From Amycolatopsis sp. MtRt-6 (GTDB taxonomy: Bacteria > Actinomycetota > Actinomycetes > Mycobacteriales > Pseudonocardiaceae): DNA of 64,000 nucleotides. The stretch lies in NCBI RefSeq assembly GCF_017308975.1, contig NZ_JADWPD010000045.1, positions 1 to 64,000 on the forward strand. Reading direction: 5' to 3'. The translations under genes were made by a program, and so were the position numbers. Positions 17,052 through 25,184 of the stretch are shown in pieces. The notes under the pieces were generated by a model. The model was given only the letters and a program-made list of their open reading frames with translations. It was not told the origin of the DNA and did no database searches. Every line of letters starts with the position of its first letter. The first letter of the stretch is position 1.

Positions 17052-17885
17052 ATGACAGCGCACGAAATTCGCACACCGGCATCACTTACGATCAGCAACG
17101 GCCTGCGCGAGGTCCGAGACCGCCAGGGTATCGGTCTGCGCGAACTGGCCCGGCGGCTGGAAATCAACCCGTCGAAGTTGTCCGGCATGGAAGTGAACGG
17201 GAGGCGAGCCAAGCCGACGACCGTCTCGCGCATCCTCGGCTGCCTTCAGGTCAAAGCCACCGAGTACGAACAGCTGATGAACGTCGCCGAGCACGTCGAC
17301 GTCAAGAACTACATCGACCAGTCCACGTCACCGGTCGCCGACCTGTGGGCGATCTACGAACAGCTGTCGACTTCCATCCTGGAGTGGGCGCCGTTCCGCA
17401 TTCCCGACTTTCTCCGGACACACAGGTGGCTCGAAGCGACAGTACACGGCGACGTGACGCCGACGACGAAACTGGACCAAGAGCTGTTTCACCGGCGATG
17501 CCGCCGGCTCCCGGCGAACCAAGGCGAGCGTCAGTATGTTTTCCTCCTCGGCGACCAGGCTTTGCGCATGCTCAGCGAGGAGTCTGGTCACGCGGATCAG
17601 CAGATCGACTTCATCCGCGAAGTGAGCAAACGCAGGGACGTCTCCATCCGGATCATCCCCTCGACACCGGCGCCCCGGCATCCGACTGATGCGTTCACGG
17701 TCTTCGCAAGCGAAACGACACCGATAGCCATCGCTCTCCAGCATGACCACTGCACCGCATACCTGACCAGCACATCACTGCGAACCAGCTACCACCAGGC
17801 GGCAAGGGCTCTCCTACGACACGCTTCCGATCACGGCTCAACGATCGACGCCTGGATGTCCGCGGTTCGCGCCCGGGCGTCGTGA
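17052..17885 (+). CDS. XRE/DUF5753 (Scr1-type) regulator
   Basis: A 277-aa protein with an N-terminal XRE HTH (about 15-70; GLRELARRLEINPSKLSGME outlines helices) and a DUF5753-type C-terminal domain (about 95-270; ILEWAPFRIPDFLRTHRWLE, later SIRIIPSTPAPRHPTDAFTV). Such regulators are abundant in filamentous actinomycetes and commonly control a small neighbouring gene. It begins the run of same-strand genes leading to the radical SAM/precursor locus and may regulate it. The start at ATG 17052 is well spaced from an AAGGA. Confidence 0.8.
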   Translation: MTAHEIRTPASLTISNGLREVRDRQGIGLRELARRLEINPSKLSGMEVNGRRAKPTTVSRILGCLQVKATEYEQLMNVAEHVDVKNYIDQSTSPVADLWAIYEQLSTSILEWAPFRIPDFLRTHRWLEATVHGDVTPTTKLDQELFHRRCRRLPANQGERQYVFLLGDQALRMLSEESGHADQQIDFIREVSKRRDVSIRIIPSTPAPRHPTDAFTVFASETTPIAIALQHDHCTAYLTSTSLRTSYHQAARALLRHASDHGSTIDAWMSAVRARAS

Positions 17886-17925
17886 TGATCGTCCTCGGCC
17901 CGCAGCTCCGGGCCCGGTTCCCGCC

Positions 17926-18222
17926 ATGACCGCCCCGCGCTGGACATCCGACCCGGAACACATCACCGCGGCACTCCAGCGCGGAAAGTGGATCGTCACG
18001 CCCTGGGAACACCTCGGCCCGGACAACGACCCCGCACGATGGCAGACCGCCCTACGTGAACTCTGCGAGCACACCGACATCGATCCGCTATTCATCGACA
18101 TTCGCCGACGCAGCCTCACGGTCGTGGTCAACGCGGCCCTGCCCGTCCCAGACGAGGAAGAGATTCACGACTCGATCGCCTTCGTCGAACAGCGCCGCTT
18201 CACCGGACACCCGATCCGCTAA
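17926..18222 (+). CDS. 98-aa protein of unknown function, upstream of radical SAM gene
   Basis: A 98-aa soluble, acidic/Arg-mixed protein (residues 1-98) ending 19 nt before the radical SAM GTG start. Segments such as KWIVTPWEHLGPDNDPARWQ and LTVVVNAALPVPDEEEI look like genuine coding, and the frame is closed by the next gene. It is not a clear PqqD-type recognition element, though size and place would suit a RiPP partner. No family recognised. It probably belongs to the radical SAM operon. Confidence 0.6.
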   Translation: MTAPRWTSDPEHITAALQRGKWIVTPWEHLGPDNDPARWQTALRELCEHTDIDPLFIDIRRRSLTVVVNAALPVPDEEEIHDSIAFVEQRRFTGHPIR

Positions 18223-18229
18223 CCGCGAG

Positions 18230-18235
18230 AAGGAG
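18230..18235 (+). promoter_or_regulatory. Shine-Dalgarno before GTG start of radical SAM gene
   Basis: AAGGAG with 6-nt spacing to GTG 18242. It selects this GTG over the longer in-frame reading from 18056, which overlaps the 98-aa gene. Confidence 0.6.
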
Positions 18236-18241
18236 TTCTCC

Positions 18242-19342
18242 GTGTTCGAACTCATCGTCAGCCCCTTCCTCGACGAGTACCTCGTCCTGCGTCCTGGCAG
18301 CGAGTCCGGCATCCGGCTGCCGGCGCGGTTGTGGACCGAGTTGTCGTCCGCCGAAGGCGGAAGTCCGTGTCCGGGCTGGCTGGTCGACGCGGCCCGCCAT
18401 CGCTGGCCGGATCTGGATCTTTCCGGCCGCCGACTCACCGACGTGGTCCTGGTGCGCGCGCCATCCGGCCACGCCTACGGTCGGGCCTCCTACGAGCTGA
18501 ACCTGGGCTGCAACTACGACTGCGAGCACTGCTACCTCGGCCTGAAACGCTTCGAAGGCCTGCCCTGGAGCGATCGGGAACGGCTGCTGCAGCTGCTCGC
18601 GGACGCGGGCGTGCTGTGGCTGCAGCTCACCGGCGGAGAACCGCTGATCGACAAGCTGTTCACCGCGGTCTACCAGCGAGCGTTCGAGCTGGGGATGATG
18701 CTGTCGATCTCGTCCAACGGCTCCCGCCTCGCCCAGCCGGACATCCTCGAGCTGCTGACCCGGTACCGGCCGTACCGGCTCCCGATCAGCGTCTACGGCG
18801 CCACTGCCGAGGCCTACGACGGGCTGACCCGCCGCCGCGGGTCGTTCGAGAAGTTCTCCCGCGGCCTGGCCGCCGCGCACGAGGCCGGGCTACCGCTGAA
18901 CCTGAACCTGATCGTCACCCAGCACAACGCCCACGAGCTGGACGCGATGAAGGCACTCGCTGAGCGCTTCGAGCTGCCGCACCACGTGTTCTCGAACATG
19001 TCGCCGACGATCTACGGCGGCGCAGAGAGCCTCCCGGCGCAGTCGCAGGAGTACCTGCGCAAACGGAAGCCGTTCACCGGCTGCAACGCCGGGCACACGT
19101 TCTTCCACGTCGACCCGCACGGCATGGCCAGCATCTGCAAGGTCGGCCGCGACCCCCAGATCCCGCTCCTGGAGGAAGGCCTGGCCGGGCTGGCGCAGCT
19201 GGGCGGGATCGCGGACCGGCTGCTGCTGCGCCAAGGCGGCTGCACCGGCTGCCAGCTGCAGGGCAGCTGCGGCACCTGCATGCCGCTGGTCACGCTCTAC
19301 CGGAAAGCCAAAGCCCCGCTGAGCAGCTACTGCCAGCACTGA
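18242..19342 (+). CDS. radical SAM/SPASM RiPP-maturation enzyme
   Basis: A 366-aa enzyme with the [4Fe-4S] motif C90-x3-C94-x2-C97 (CNYDCEHC), a GGEP motif at 131-134, and a SPASM-type auxiliary-cluster arrangement: C281, C299 (with G294-x4-C299), C334-x2-C337, C343-x2-C346, and C364 two residues from the end. SPASM enzymes install thioether or C-C crosslinks in ribosomal peptides. The N-terminal 75 residues might form a peptide-recognition domain (inference). It is followed after 20 nt by the precursor-like gene, which ends in Cys-rich KCSCNAGDDNPY. No named subfamily was recognised. Confidence 0.85.
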   Translation: MFELIVSPFLDEYLVLRPGSESGIRLPARLWTELSSAEGGSPCPGWLVDAARHRWPDLDLSGRRLTDVVLVRAPSGHAYGRASYELNLGCNYDCEHCYLGLKRFEGLPWSDRERLLQLLADAGVLWLQLTGGEPLIDKLFTAVYQRAFELGMMLSISSNGSRLAQPDILELLTRYRPYRLPISVYGATAEAYDGLTRRRGSFEKFSRGLAAAHEAGLPLNLNLIVTQHNAHELDAMKALAERFELPHHVFSNMSPTIYGGAESLPAQSQEYLRKRKPFTGCNAGHTFFHVDPHGMASICKVGRDPQIPLLEEGLAGLAQLGGIADRLLLRQGGCTGCQLQGSCGTCMPLVTLYRKAKAPLSSYCQH

Positions 19343-19362
19343 TCACCCGAAAGGAGGAAATC

Positions 19363-19533
19363 ATGACCGCTGTCCTCGTCCCGCTCGAACGGCGCGAGCC
19401 GAGCGGCGCCACCGTCCCCGTGCCGCTCACCGCGCCGACTGGCCCGGTCGAGATCGAGTTCGTCGAGCACCTGGACGATCTCGTCGAGTCGTCGAAGTGC
19501 AGCTGCAACGCCGGCGACGACAACCCGTACTAG
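19363..19533 (+). CDS. putative RiPP precursor peptide
   Basis: A 56-aa ORF too small for most gene callers but with a strong AAGGAGG Shine-Dalgarno at 19351-19357. An acidic, Pro-rich leader-like part (VPLERREPSGATVPVPLTAP, VEIEFVEHLDDLVESS) is followed by a C-terminal core KCSCNAGDDNPY with two Cys, Asn, Asp-Asp, Asn, Pro and Tyr: a typical substrate layout for a SPASM enzyme that could make thioethers from the two Cys. It lies 20 nt after the radical SAM stop and just before a hairpin. Precursor role is inferred from position and composition; no homologue was recognised. Confidence 0.75.
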   Translation: MTAVLVPLERREPSGATVPVPLTAPTGPVEIEFVEHLDDLVESSKCSCNAGDDNPY

Positions 19534-19545
19534 CCGCGCGTCCAC

Positions 19546-19593
19546 CCGCTCGGTGACCTCCGGCGTGTCTCCTACCGGGGGGTCACCGAGCGG
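19546..19593 (+). terminator. hairpin between precursor and tailoring genes
   Basis: Perfect 13-bp arms CCGCTCGGTGACC / GGTCACCGAGCGG around a 22-nt loop that can extend the pairing. Its place right after the precursor stop and before the GNAT gene fits a partial terminator/attenuator that keeps precursor transcript high relative to downstream enzymes. No U-tract follows, so read-through or processing is likely. Confidence 0.55.
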
Positions 19594-19620
19594 CCTGCTG
19601 GCGGCAGGTAGCGTGCCGGA

Positions 19621-20496
19621 ATGCGATTCCGGCCCAGCTGGTTGCGCCGCGTCCTGCAGGTGCCCGTCGTCCCCACCCTGGGGCTGGTACACCCGGACAC
19701 GCTCGGGCCGGAGATCTTCGAGGAGGTCGTCGCCGCCGCGCGCACCGGGCAGATGCTGCCGTTCGACAAGGAGCGCCGCTGGTCGGCAACGAAGTCCGAG
19801 ACCGTCTTGGTCGGCGAAATCGTTCACCGCCCTGACCTGACGATCATTCCCACGCTCAACCACCGCGGAACCGGCATGATCAAAATCCACGTCTACGGCC
19901 CCGCCGAGCCCGACACCACAGCTCTGCGCGCGGCGACACACCGATGGTGCGCCGGCTACGGCGCGGCGACCGGCCGCGTCATCTGGTTCACCCCCGAGCC
20001 ACCTCCGACCGACACCGCCACAGGAACACGGGCCCTAATCAAGACGTTCGCCCAGGAGGACAGATCCGGCGCTGCCGAACGAATCCGCGAACTCGACGCC
20101 TGCCCTCCGTCCACCCAGGACACGTTCGTCCAGCTGGCCCAGCAGGTACCGGAAACCGGGCTCGGGTTTTTGTGCCGGCGCTGGCGTGAAGGCCGCGTCG
20201 ACGGGCCGATCTTCGCCGCCGTCGACGACGGCGTGGTGCTCGGAGCGATCGGTCCGCTCGCCGTGATGCCCGATCGAGATGGGGCAGCGGTCCTGCTGCC
20301 GCAGTACTTCGGGGTCGCTCCCGGGCACCGCGGCCGCGGGCACGGCCGCGCCCTGTGGCGGGCTGCCATGGCCTGGGGCGCCTGGCACGGCGCGCACTAC
20401 CAGCTGCTGCAGGCCGCCGCCGGCGGGCCGTCGGAATCGCTGTTCTGCTCCGAAGGGCTGACCACCCTCGGCTTCACCTGCGCGGTGGCCGCGTGA
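19621..20496 (+). CDS. GNAT-family acetyltransferase, probable peptide-modifying enzyme
   Basis: A 291-aa protein with the acetyl-CoA motif A GVAPGHRGRGHGRAL (about 231-245) in its C-terminal GNAT domain. The N-terminal half (about 1-130) carries VGEIVHRPDLTIIPTLN and other strands of unknown function and may be substrate-binding. It follows the radical SAM/precursor pair and overlaps the kinase by 4 nt (GTGA). The likely role is acetylation of the precursor-derived peptide or its intermediate; self-resistance is an alternative. Confidence 0.7.
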   Translation: MRFRPSWLRRVLQVPVVPTLGLVHPDTLGPEIFEEVVAAARTGQMLPFDKERRWSATKSETVLVGEIVHRPDLTIIPTLNHRGTGMIKIHVYGPAEPDTTALRAATHRWCAGYGAATGRVIWFTPEPPPTDTATGTRALIKTFAQEDRSGAAERIRELDACPPSTQDTFVQLAQQVPETGLGFLCRRWREGRVDGPIFAAVDDGVVLGAIGPLAVMPDRDGAAVLLPQYFGVAPGHRGRGHGRALWRAAMAWGAWHGAHYQLLQAAAGGPSESLFCSEGLTTLGFTCAVAA

Positions 20497-21317
20497 ACCA
20501 GCTCGGCAGCACAGCGGCGTCCATGGGCACCCGCGACCGCGTCACCCTCCCTCCGGCAGTCCGCGCCGCGGTCGAGGCCGAAATCGGCGAGATCCGTCAC
20601 GTTGAGCCGGTAAGCAGTGGGTTGAACTCCGCGTTCGCCGCCGTGCTGCACACCGCCGACGCCGCTGTATTCATCAAAGGCATGCCGGAGGACCACCCCG
20701 GTGTCCGCGGCCAGCACCGCGAAGCCGCCATCGCACCCCACATCGCCGGGATCGCTCCCCGGCTGCGCTGGCACCTGAACACCGCCGGCTGGGACCTGCT
20801 CGGATTCGACCACCTCCCCGGCCACACCGCAGACCTCTCCCCCACCTCCCCCGACCTCGCCGGCCTGGCACGCACCCTCGCCCGGCTGCGCGAACTCGAA
20901 CCACCAACGCTGCCCCTGCCCCGGATCGAACAACGGTGGACCGGCCTGGCCGACGACGCCGACCTGGCCCTGCTCTCCGGCGAGCACCTGCTGCACACCG
21001 ACCTCAACCCCAACAACATCCTCATCAGCGTCGGCCAAGCCTGGCTGGTGGACTGGGCCTGGCCCACCCTCGGCGCACCCTGGATCGACACTGCCTGCGC
21101 CGCACTCTGGCTCATCGCCGAAGGCCACACCCCCACCGCCGCAGAAACCTGGGCCCGAACGCTTCCTGCCTGGAGCCGCGCCCCGCGAAACGGCCTCGAC
21201 ACCTTCGTCGCCGTCAACGCTCGCCTCTGGACCACCATCGCCGCCGACGACCCGCAGCCGTGGAAGCTCGCACTCCGCAACGCCGCCAATCTGTGGTTGA
21301 CCCACCGGAGCTCATGA
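20493..21317 (+). CDS. APH-type phosphotransferase, last gene of RiPP locus
   Basis: A 274-aa protein of the aminoglycoside phosphotransferase/kinase fold. It shows a candidate ATP lysine (FIKG, K62), the catalytic HTDLNPNN (168-175) and the metal-binding VDW (186-188). The GTG start overlaps the acetyltransferase stop by 4 nt, so the two are coupled. It could phosphorylate the peptide or a carrier, or confer resistance to the product. The transposase remnant follows its stop. Confidence 0.75.
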   Translation: MNQLGSTAASMGTRDRVTLPPAVRAAVEAEIGEIRHVEPVSSGLNSAFAAVLHTADAAVFIKGMPEDHPGVRGQHREAAIAPHIAGIAPRLRWHLNTAGWDLLGFDHLPGHTADLSPTSPDLAGLARTLARLRELEPPTLPLPRIEQRWTGLADDADLALLSGEHLLHTDLNPNNILISVGQAWLVDWAWPTLGAPWIDTACAALWLIAEGHTPTAAETWARTLPAWSRAPRNGLDTFVAVNARLWTTIAADDPQPWKLALRNAANLWLTHRSS

Positions 21318-21722
21318 ACGCCGCTTCGCTCGGGCACGCAGACAAACGTTGACGCGCGCGAATGGCAGGTCGGGCGGTGCGGGGTAGGACCCGGATCGTG
21401 TGCCGGGCGAACCGTCCGTGGCCGTGTCGGTGCGGCTGCCAGCGATCGGGGGCGTTGCCAGGAAGGGCGTCGGAGGCGTCGAACAGCGCACGCCGATTCT
21501 CCTTGACCGGGAACACGAACTGGCCGCCACAGGAGTGGATGAGCTCGGCGGTGGCCAAGACCTTGTGCAACGCGTCCGCAGTGACTGTGCTGCCCTCGAT
21601 ATCGAGGGTTCCAGCAGGTCACGGGCCGGTTCGGCGCGACCGCCACCGCGGCCGGCAGTTGCACCTGGCCGCCGTCAGGGGCGACAGCCCTACGTAGGGT
21701 CTTGCCGTCCAGACGCAGCGGG
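21318..21722 (-). pseudogene. remnant of an ISAs1-like transposase
   Basis: Minus-strand reading frames contain separated transposase fragments. One frame (about 21720-21617) reads LRLDGKTLRRAVAPDGG, as found in ISAs1-type transposases; another (about 21570-21320) reads QFVFPVKENRRALFDASDA and RHTIRVLP. These are in different frames with stops between them, so the element is decayed. No terminal inverted repeats could be seen. It marks the border between the RiPP-like locus and the dormancy-type island. Confidence 0.6.
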
Positions 21723-21852
21723 TCTGCCGGCGGCTGCGGTACCTGGTTATGGATGTCCTGCGGGCCGACGGCCGGCCTACCGGCGAAGCACCAGCCCGCA
21801 GGTACAAGTGCGTGACCCCTGCTTGCGGGACACGGGACCGCCAGTCTGGATC

Positions 21853-22863
21853 TCAGAACTCGATCACCAGGCGCGCCGGGACGCGATTGGCCAGCACCTC
21901 CTCAAACGCGTCGTTGACGTCCTCCAGCTTGCGCGCCTCGGCCGTCACGGTCGTCCGGCCCGCCGCGTGCAGGGCGAACACCTCGGCCAGATCCTTCCGG
22001 GTACCGACGATCGAACCGATCACCGAGACGCCCTTGATCACCGCCTCGAAGATCGGGACCGGAAGCACGCCGCCCGCCGGGATGCCGACGCAGACCAGGC
22101 GGCCGCCGCGGCGGAGGGAACGCAGTGCCTGCTCGAACGCGCTCGGCGCTGCGGCCAGCACGATCGCCACGTCCGCCCCACCCTGGGCCTGGATGGCTTC
22201 GGCCGGGTCGCCGTCGCTCGCGTCGACCACGCGGTCCGCACCGAGCTCGCGGGCGAGGTCGAGCTTTCCGGGCTCGATGTCGACTGCCGTGACGAAGCCG
22301 CCCGCGATGCGCGCGTACTGGATGGCGAGGTGACCGAGGCCGCCGACGCCGAAGATCGCGACGCGGTCCGCCGGGCGGACGTCACCGACCTTGACGGCCT
22401 TGTAGGTCGTCACGCCCGCGCACGTCAGCGGGGACGCCTCGATCGGCGGGACACCTTCGGGCACCGGGACCGCGTAGTGGGCGTTCGCGACGGCGTACTC
22501 GGCGTAGCCGCCGTCGATCGAATAGCCGGTGTTCTGCTGCGCCTCGCACAGCGTTTCCCAGCCGGAGACGCAGAACCCGCACTCACCACAGGCCGAGCCG
22601 AGCCACGGCAGCGCGACCCGCTGCCCGATCCGGGTCTCCGGCACGCCGGCACCGACGCGTTCGATGATGCCGACGCCTTCGTGGCCCGGAATCAGGGGCA
22701 GCGTCGGCTTCACCGGCCAGTCCCCGTGAGCGGCGTGGATGTCGGTGTGGCAGATCCCGCAGGTCTCCAATCGGACCAGGATCTGCCGCGGGCCGGGCTC
22801 CGGGGCCGGTACCTCGCGCAGCTCGAGCGCGGACGAGAAATCCGTGACGACTGCAGCCTTCAT
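21853..22863 (-). CDS. adhP: zinc-dependent alcohol dehydrogenase (AdhP-like)
   Basis: A 336-aa MDR dehydrogenase. Catalytic zinc ligands C38 (CGICHTD), H61-E62; structural zinc cysteines C92, C95, C98, C106; NAD motif GVGGLG near 175-180. It interconverts primary alcohols and aldehydes. The ATG at 22863 is preferred because GGGAG precedes it; an in-frame ATG at 22875 also exists. A DosR-like box (22955-22968) lies about 90 nt upstream, inside the 3' end of the neighbouring Rv1733c-like gene, so hypoxic induction is plausible. Confidence 0.9.
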   Translation of the reverse strand: MKAAVVTDFSSALELREVPAPEPGPRQILVRLETCGICHTDIHAAHGDWPVKPTLPLIPGHEGVGIIERVGAGVPETRIGQRVALPWLGSACGECGFCVSGWETLCEAQQNTGYSIDGGYAEYAVANAHYAVPVPEGVPPIEASPLTCAGVTTYKAVKVGDVRPADRVAIFGVGGLGHLAIQYARIAGGFVTAVDIEPGKLDLARELGADRVVDASDGDPAEAIQAQGGADVAIVLAAAPSAFEQALRSLRRGGRLVCVGIPAGGVLPVPIFEAVIKGVSVIGSIVGTRKDLAEVFALHAAGRTTVTAEARKLEDVNDAFEEVLANRVPARLVIEF

Positions 22864-22942
22864 GTTCGCTCCCATTGCGACGGGTGATTTTGTGACCGTG
22901 TCGACGGTCGCGGATCGGTGGATGCGCCGCTGTGGCCGACGG

Positions 22943-23563
22943 TCACGAGCCGGCGGGACTTTGGTCATCCCGCCGGGTGCGGCCGGGCTGGCGGGCGAAC
23001 CACTCCCGCTGCCAGCGGGCGAGGCGGAACCGGTCGAGTGCGAAGACGAGGCCGCGGTAGGCCAGGGCGAGGACGAACACCACGCCCACCCAAAGCCCGG
23101 TCGCGACGACCACCGCGTCGACGGCCGCCGAAATCGGGGTGAGCGGGCGGTCGACTGGCCTGCCTGTGCCGTCGAGCCAGACCGGAATCTCGTTGCCGGC
23201 GACCGTTCCGGCCGCAGCGTCCACCTCGCCGGTGTGCCGCTGCCCGTCACGTGTCAGCCAAAAGGCCTTGGCTGGACCGGATTCGCCCAGGGTGCCGCTG
23301 CGGCCAACGGTGCCGGGCGCCGGTCCGTCGGCCAGCAGAACCGCCGTCGCCTCGTAGCGCGAGGCGATCTGGTCACGGGACTCGGCCGCTTCCGCCGAGT
23401 GAATGCCGATTCCGAGTAGGACCGCACCCACGCCGGCGAGCAGCGACGCCAGAACCACGACGAGCAGCACGGCCGCCTGGATCCGGTCCGACGGCCGGGC
23501 CACGGTGTCACGCCCGGGCAAGAGACTGTGTCGCAACCGGGTCAACCACATCGACGCGTACAT
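22943..23563 (-). CDS. Rv1733c-like membrane protein
   Basis: A 206-aa protein with two membrane helices (about 28-55 and 145-172) flanking an external domain containing DGPAPGTVGRSG and ending with VFALDRFRLARWQREWFARQPG, the recognisable tail of the Rv1733c family (a DosR-regulon protein of M. tuberculosis). A second copy of the family is at 62152-62751. AGGAA precedes the ATG at 23563. Function unknown. Two weak DosR-like boxes (23638-23651, 23694-23707) lie upstream. Confidence 0.8.
   Translation of the reverse strand: MYASMWLTRLRHSLLPGRDTVARPSDRIQAAVLLVVVLASLLAGVGAVLLGIGIHSAEAAESRDQIASRYEATAVLLADGPAPGTVGRSGTLGESGPAKAFWLTRDGQRHTGEVDAAAGTVAGNEIPVWLDGTGRPVDRPLTPISAAVDAVVVATGLWVGVVFVLALAYRGLVFALDRFRLARWQREWFARQPGRTRRDDQSPAGS
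22955..22968. promoter_or_regulatory. DosR-like box upstream of adhP
   Basis: GGGACTTTGGTCAT matches the 14-nt core GGGACTWWAGTCCC at 11 positions. Confidence 0.45.
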
Positions 23564-23693
23564 CGTTTCCTGCCTTCCGCAAGGTCCGGAGAACGTGGGG
23601 TGCGCCCAGCATCACGGACGCCCACGGTCACGGCGCAGGGCACACAGTCCCGCGTCCGCGGGCCTTGCGGCCGTTTCCGCCGCTGCCGATCCG

Positions 23694-23707
23694 GTGACTT
23701 TGTGCCC
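23694..23707. promoter_or_regulatory. DosR-like box between Rv1733c-like and trehalose synthase genes
   Basis: GTGACTTTGTGCCC, 10 of 14 core positions, in the divergent gap. A second weak site GGGCACACAGTCCC (10 of 14) lies at 23638-23651. Neither is significant alone. Confidence 0.3.
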
Positions 23708-23771
23708 TGGCGGCACCGGTTCGGCGGACCGACGCTGGAACCCTCCGGCCCGCCGAGCGAGAGGTCTCCAG

Positions 23772-25184
23772 ATGCAGACGGTCGACGTCGGTGAACTCTC
23801 TTTGTCCGCGTACCGGAAGGTGGCACCGGACTGGGTCGTTGAGCCGCTGCTCACCGTGGCGGACCGGCTCCGCGGCGCGCGCGTGCTCCACCTGAGCGCC
23901 ACGCCCTACGGCGGTGGCGTCTCCGAACTGCTGCGGTCGGCGGTCCCTCTTTACAACGACCTCGGCATCCGGGCGAGCTGGAAAATCATCAGCGGCGAGC
24001 CGGCTTTCTTCGCGGTGACGAAGAAGCTGCACAACGCTCTCCAAGGCGGCACCGAACCGATCACGGACGCCGAAATCCGGCTCTACGAGGAGACTTCTCG
24101 CCGCAACGCCGAGGAGCTGTCGGCCGATCCGGATTTTGCGGACTGTGACTTCGTGTTCGTGCACGATCCCCAACCAGCGGCGGTGTTGTCCTTTTCGGAA
24201 GCTCCGCGGGCCCGGTCGGTGTGGCGGTGCCACGTCGACACGTCCCAGCCCGCGGCCGGCGTCTGGGACTATCTGGGGAAGTTCGTCGAGGGCTACGACG
24301 CGACGGTGTTCACGCTGCCGGAATTCGTGCCTCCGACGCTTTCGCGCGACCGCGCCGACATCATCTGCCCGGCGATCGACCCGCTCAGCCCCAAGAACAT
24401 GTCCCTGGACGACCGGACCGCGCACGCGGTGCTCAACTGGATCGGAATAGAACCCGACCGACCGCTCGTCACGCAGGTGTCCCGGTTCGATCCGTGGAAG
24501 GACCCACTGGGCGTGATCGAGGCCTTCCGCTTGGTGCGGCCCGAAGTGCCCGGCCTGCAGCTGGCCCTGGTGGGATCCATGGCGCTCGACGACCCGGAGG
24601 GCTGGGAGGTCTACCGCAGCATCGGCGACGCGAGCCTGGACGACCCGGACATCCACGTCTTCACCAACCTGACCGGCGTGGGTAACGTCGAGGTCAACGC
24701 GTTCCAGCGGTTTTCGTCGGTGATGATCCAGAAATCGATCCGCGAGGGCTTCGGGCTCGTGGTCTCCGAAGCGCTGTGGAAGGGCACGCCGATCGTCGCG
24801 GGCCGGGCCGGCGGGATCCCCCTGCAGGTCGCCGACGACGCGGGCGGGGTATTGATCGACTCCACCGAAGACTGTGCGCGGGCGCTGCTCGACCTGCTGA
24901 AGGACCCGGGCCGCGCGGCCGCGCTGGGCGCGTCCGGCCGCGAACGCGTCCGGCGGCACTTCCTGCTCCCCCGGCTCCTGCTCGACGAGCTGACGCTCCT
25001 CGACGGCCTCGCCCATGGCGATCCGCCCGGCGCGCTGATGACCCGGTCCGACCACCGCGACCCCGTCTGCGGGCTGGCGGTTCCGCCCGGCGGCGGAACG
25101 CCCACCGTCGTCGACGACGGCCGCACCTACTCCTTCTGTTCCCAGCGGTGCCGCACCGCCTTCCGCCCGGGGACAGCATCGTGA
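23772..25184 (+). CDS. trehalose synthase-type glycosyltransferase fused to a YHS domain
   Basis: A 470-aa protein. Residues 1-about 415 form a GT4 glycosyltransferase like TreT: GGGVSELLRS near 45-54, a central EGYDATVFTLPEF, QVSRFDPWKDP (about 237-247) and the REGFGLVVSEALW donor-site motif (about 325-337). TreT makes trehalose from NDP-glucose and glucose. Residues 423-470 add a YHS-type metal-binding module: DPVCG (C433) and YSFCSQRC (C456, C460). The frame is continuous, so the fusion is real as sequenced. It overlaps the following GalT-like gene by 4 nt. Confidence 0.8.
   Translation: MQTVDVGELSLSAYRKVAPDWVVEPLLTVADRLRGARVLHLSATPYGGGVSELLRSAVPLYNDLGIRASWKIISGEPAFFAVTKKLHNALQGGTEPITDAEIRLYEETSRRNAEELSADPDFADCDFVFVHDPQPAAVLSFSEAPRARSVWRCHVDTSQPAAGVWDYLGKFVEGYDATVFTLPEFVPPTLSRDRADIICPAIDPLSPKNMSLDDRTAHAVLNWIGIEPDRPLVTQVSRFDPWKDPLGVIEAFRLVRPEVPGLQLALVGSMALDDPEGWEVYRSIGDASLDDPDIHVFTNLTGVGNVEVNAFQRFSSVMIQKSIREGFGLVVSEALWKGTPIVAGRAGGIPLQVADDAGGVLIDSTEDCARALLDLLKDPGRAAALGASGRERVRRHFLLPRLLLDELTLLDGLAHGDPPGALMTRSDHRDPVCGLAVPPGGGTPTVVDDGRTYSFCSQRCRTAFRPGTAS

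Noticed and set aside
18056..18241. N-terminal extension of the radical SAM gene
   Set aside because: It overlaps the 98-aa gene, and the Shine-Dalgarno at 18230 points to the GTG at 18242.
19363..19533. Mycofactocin or SCIFF precursor
   Set aside because: The C-terminal text does not match either family's known precursor motif, and the partner genes of those systems are absent.
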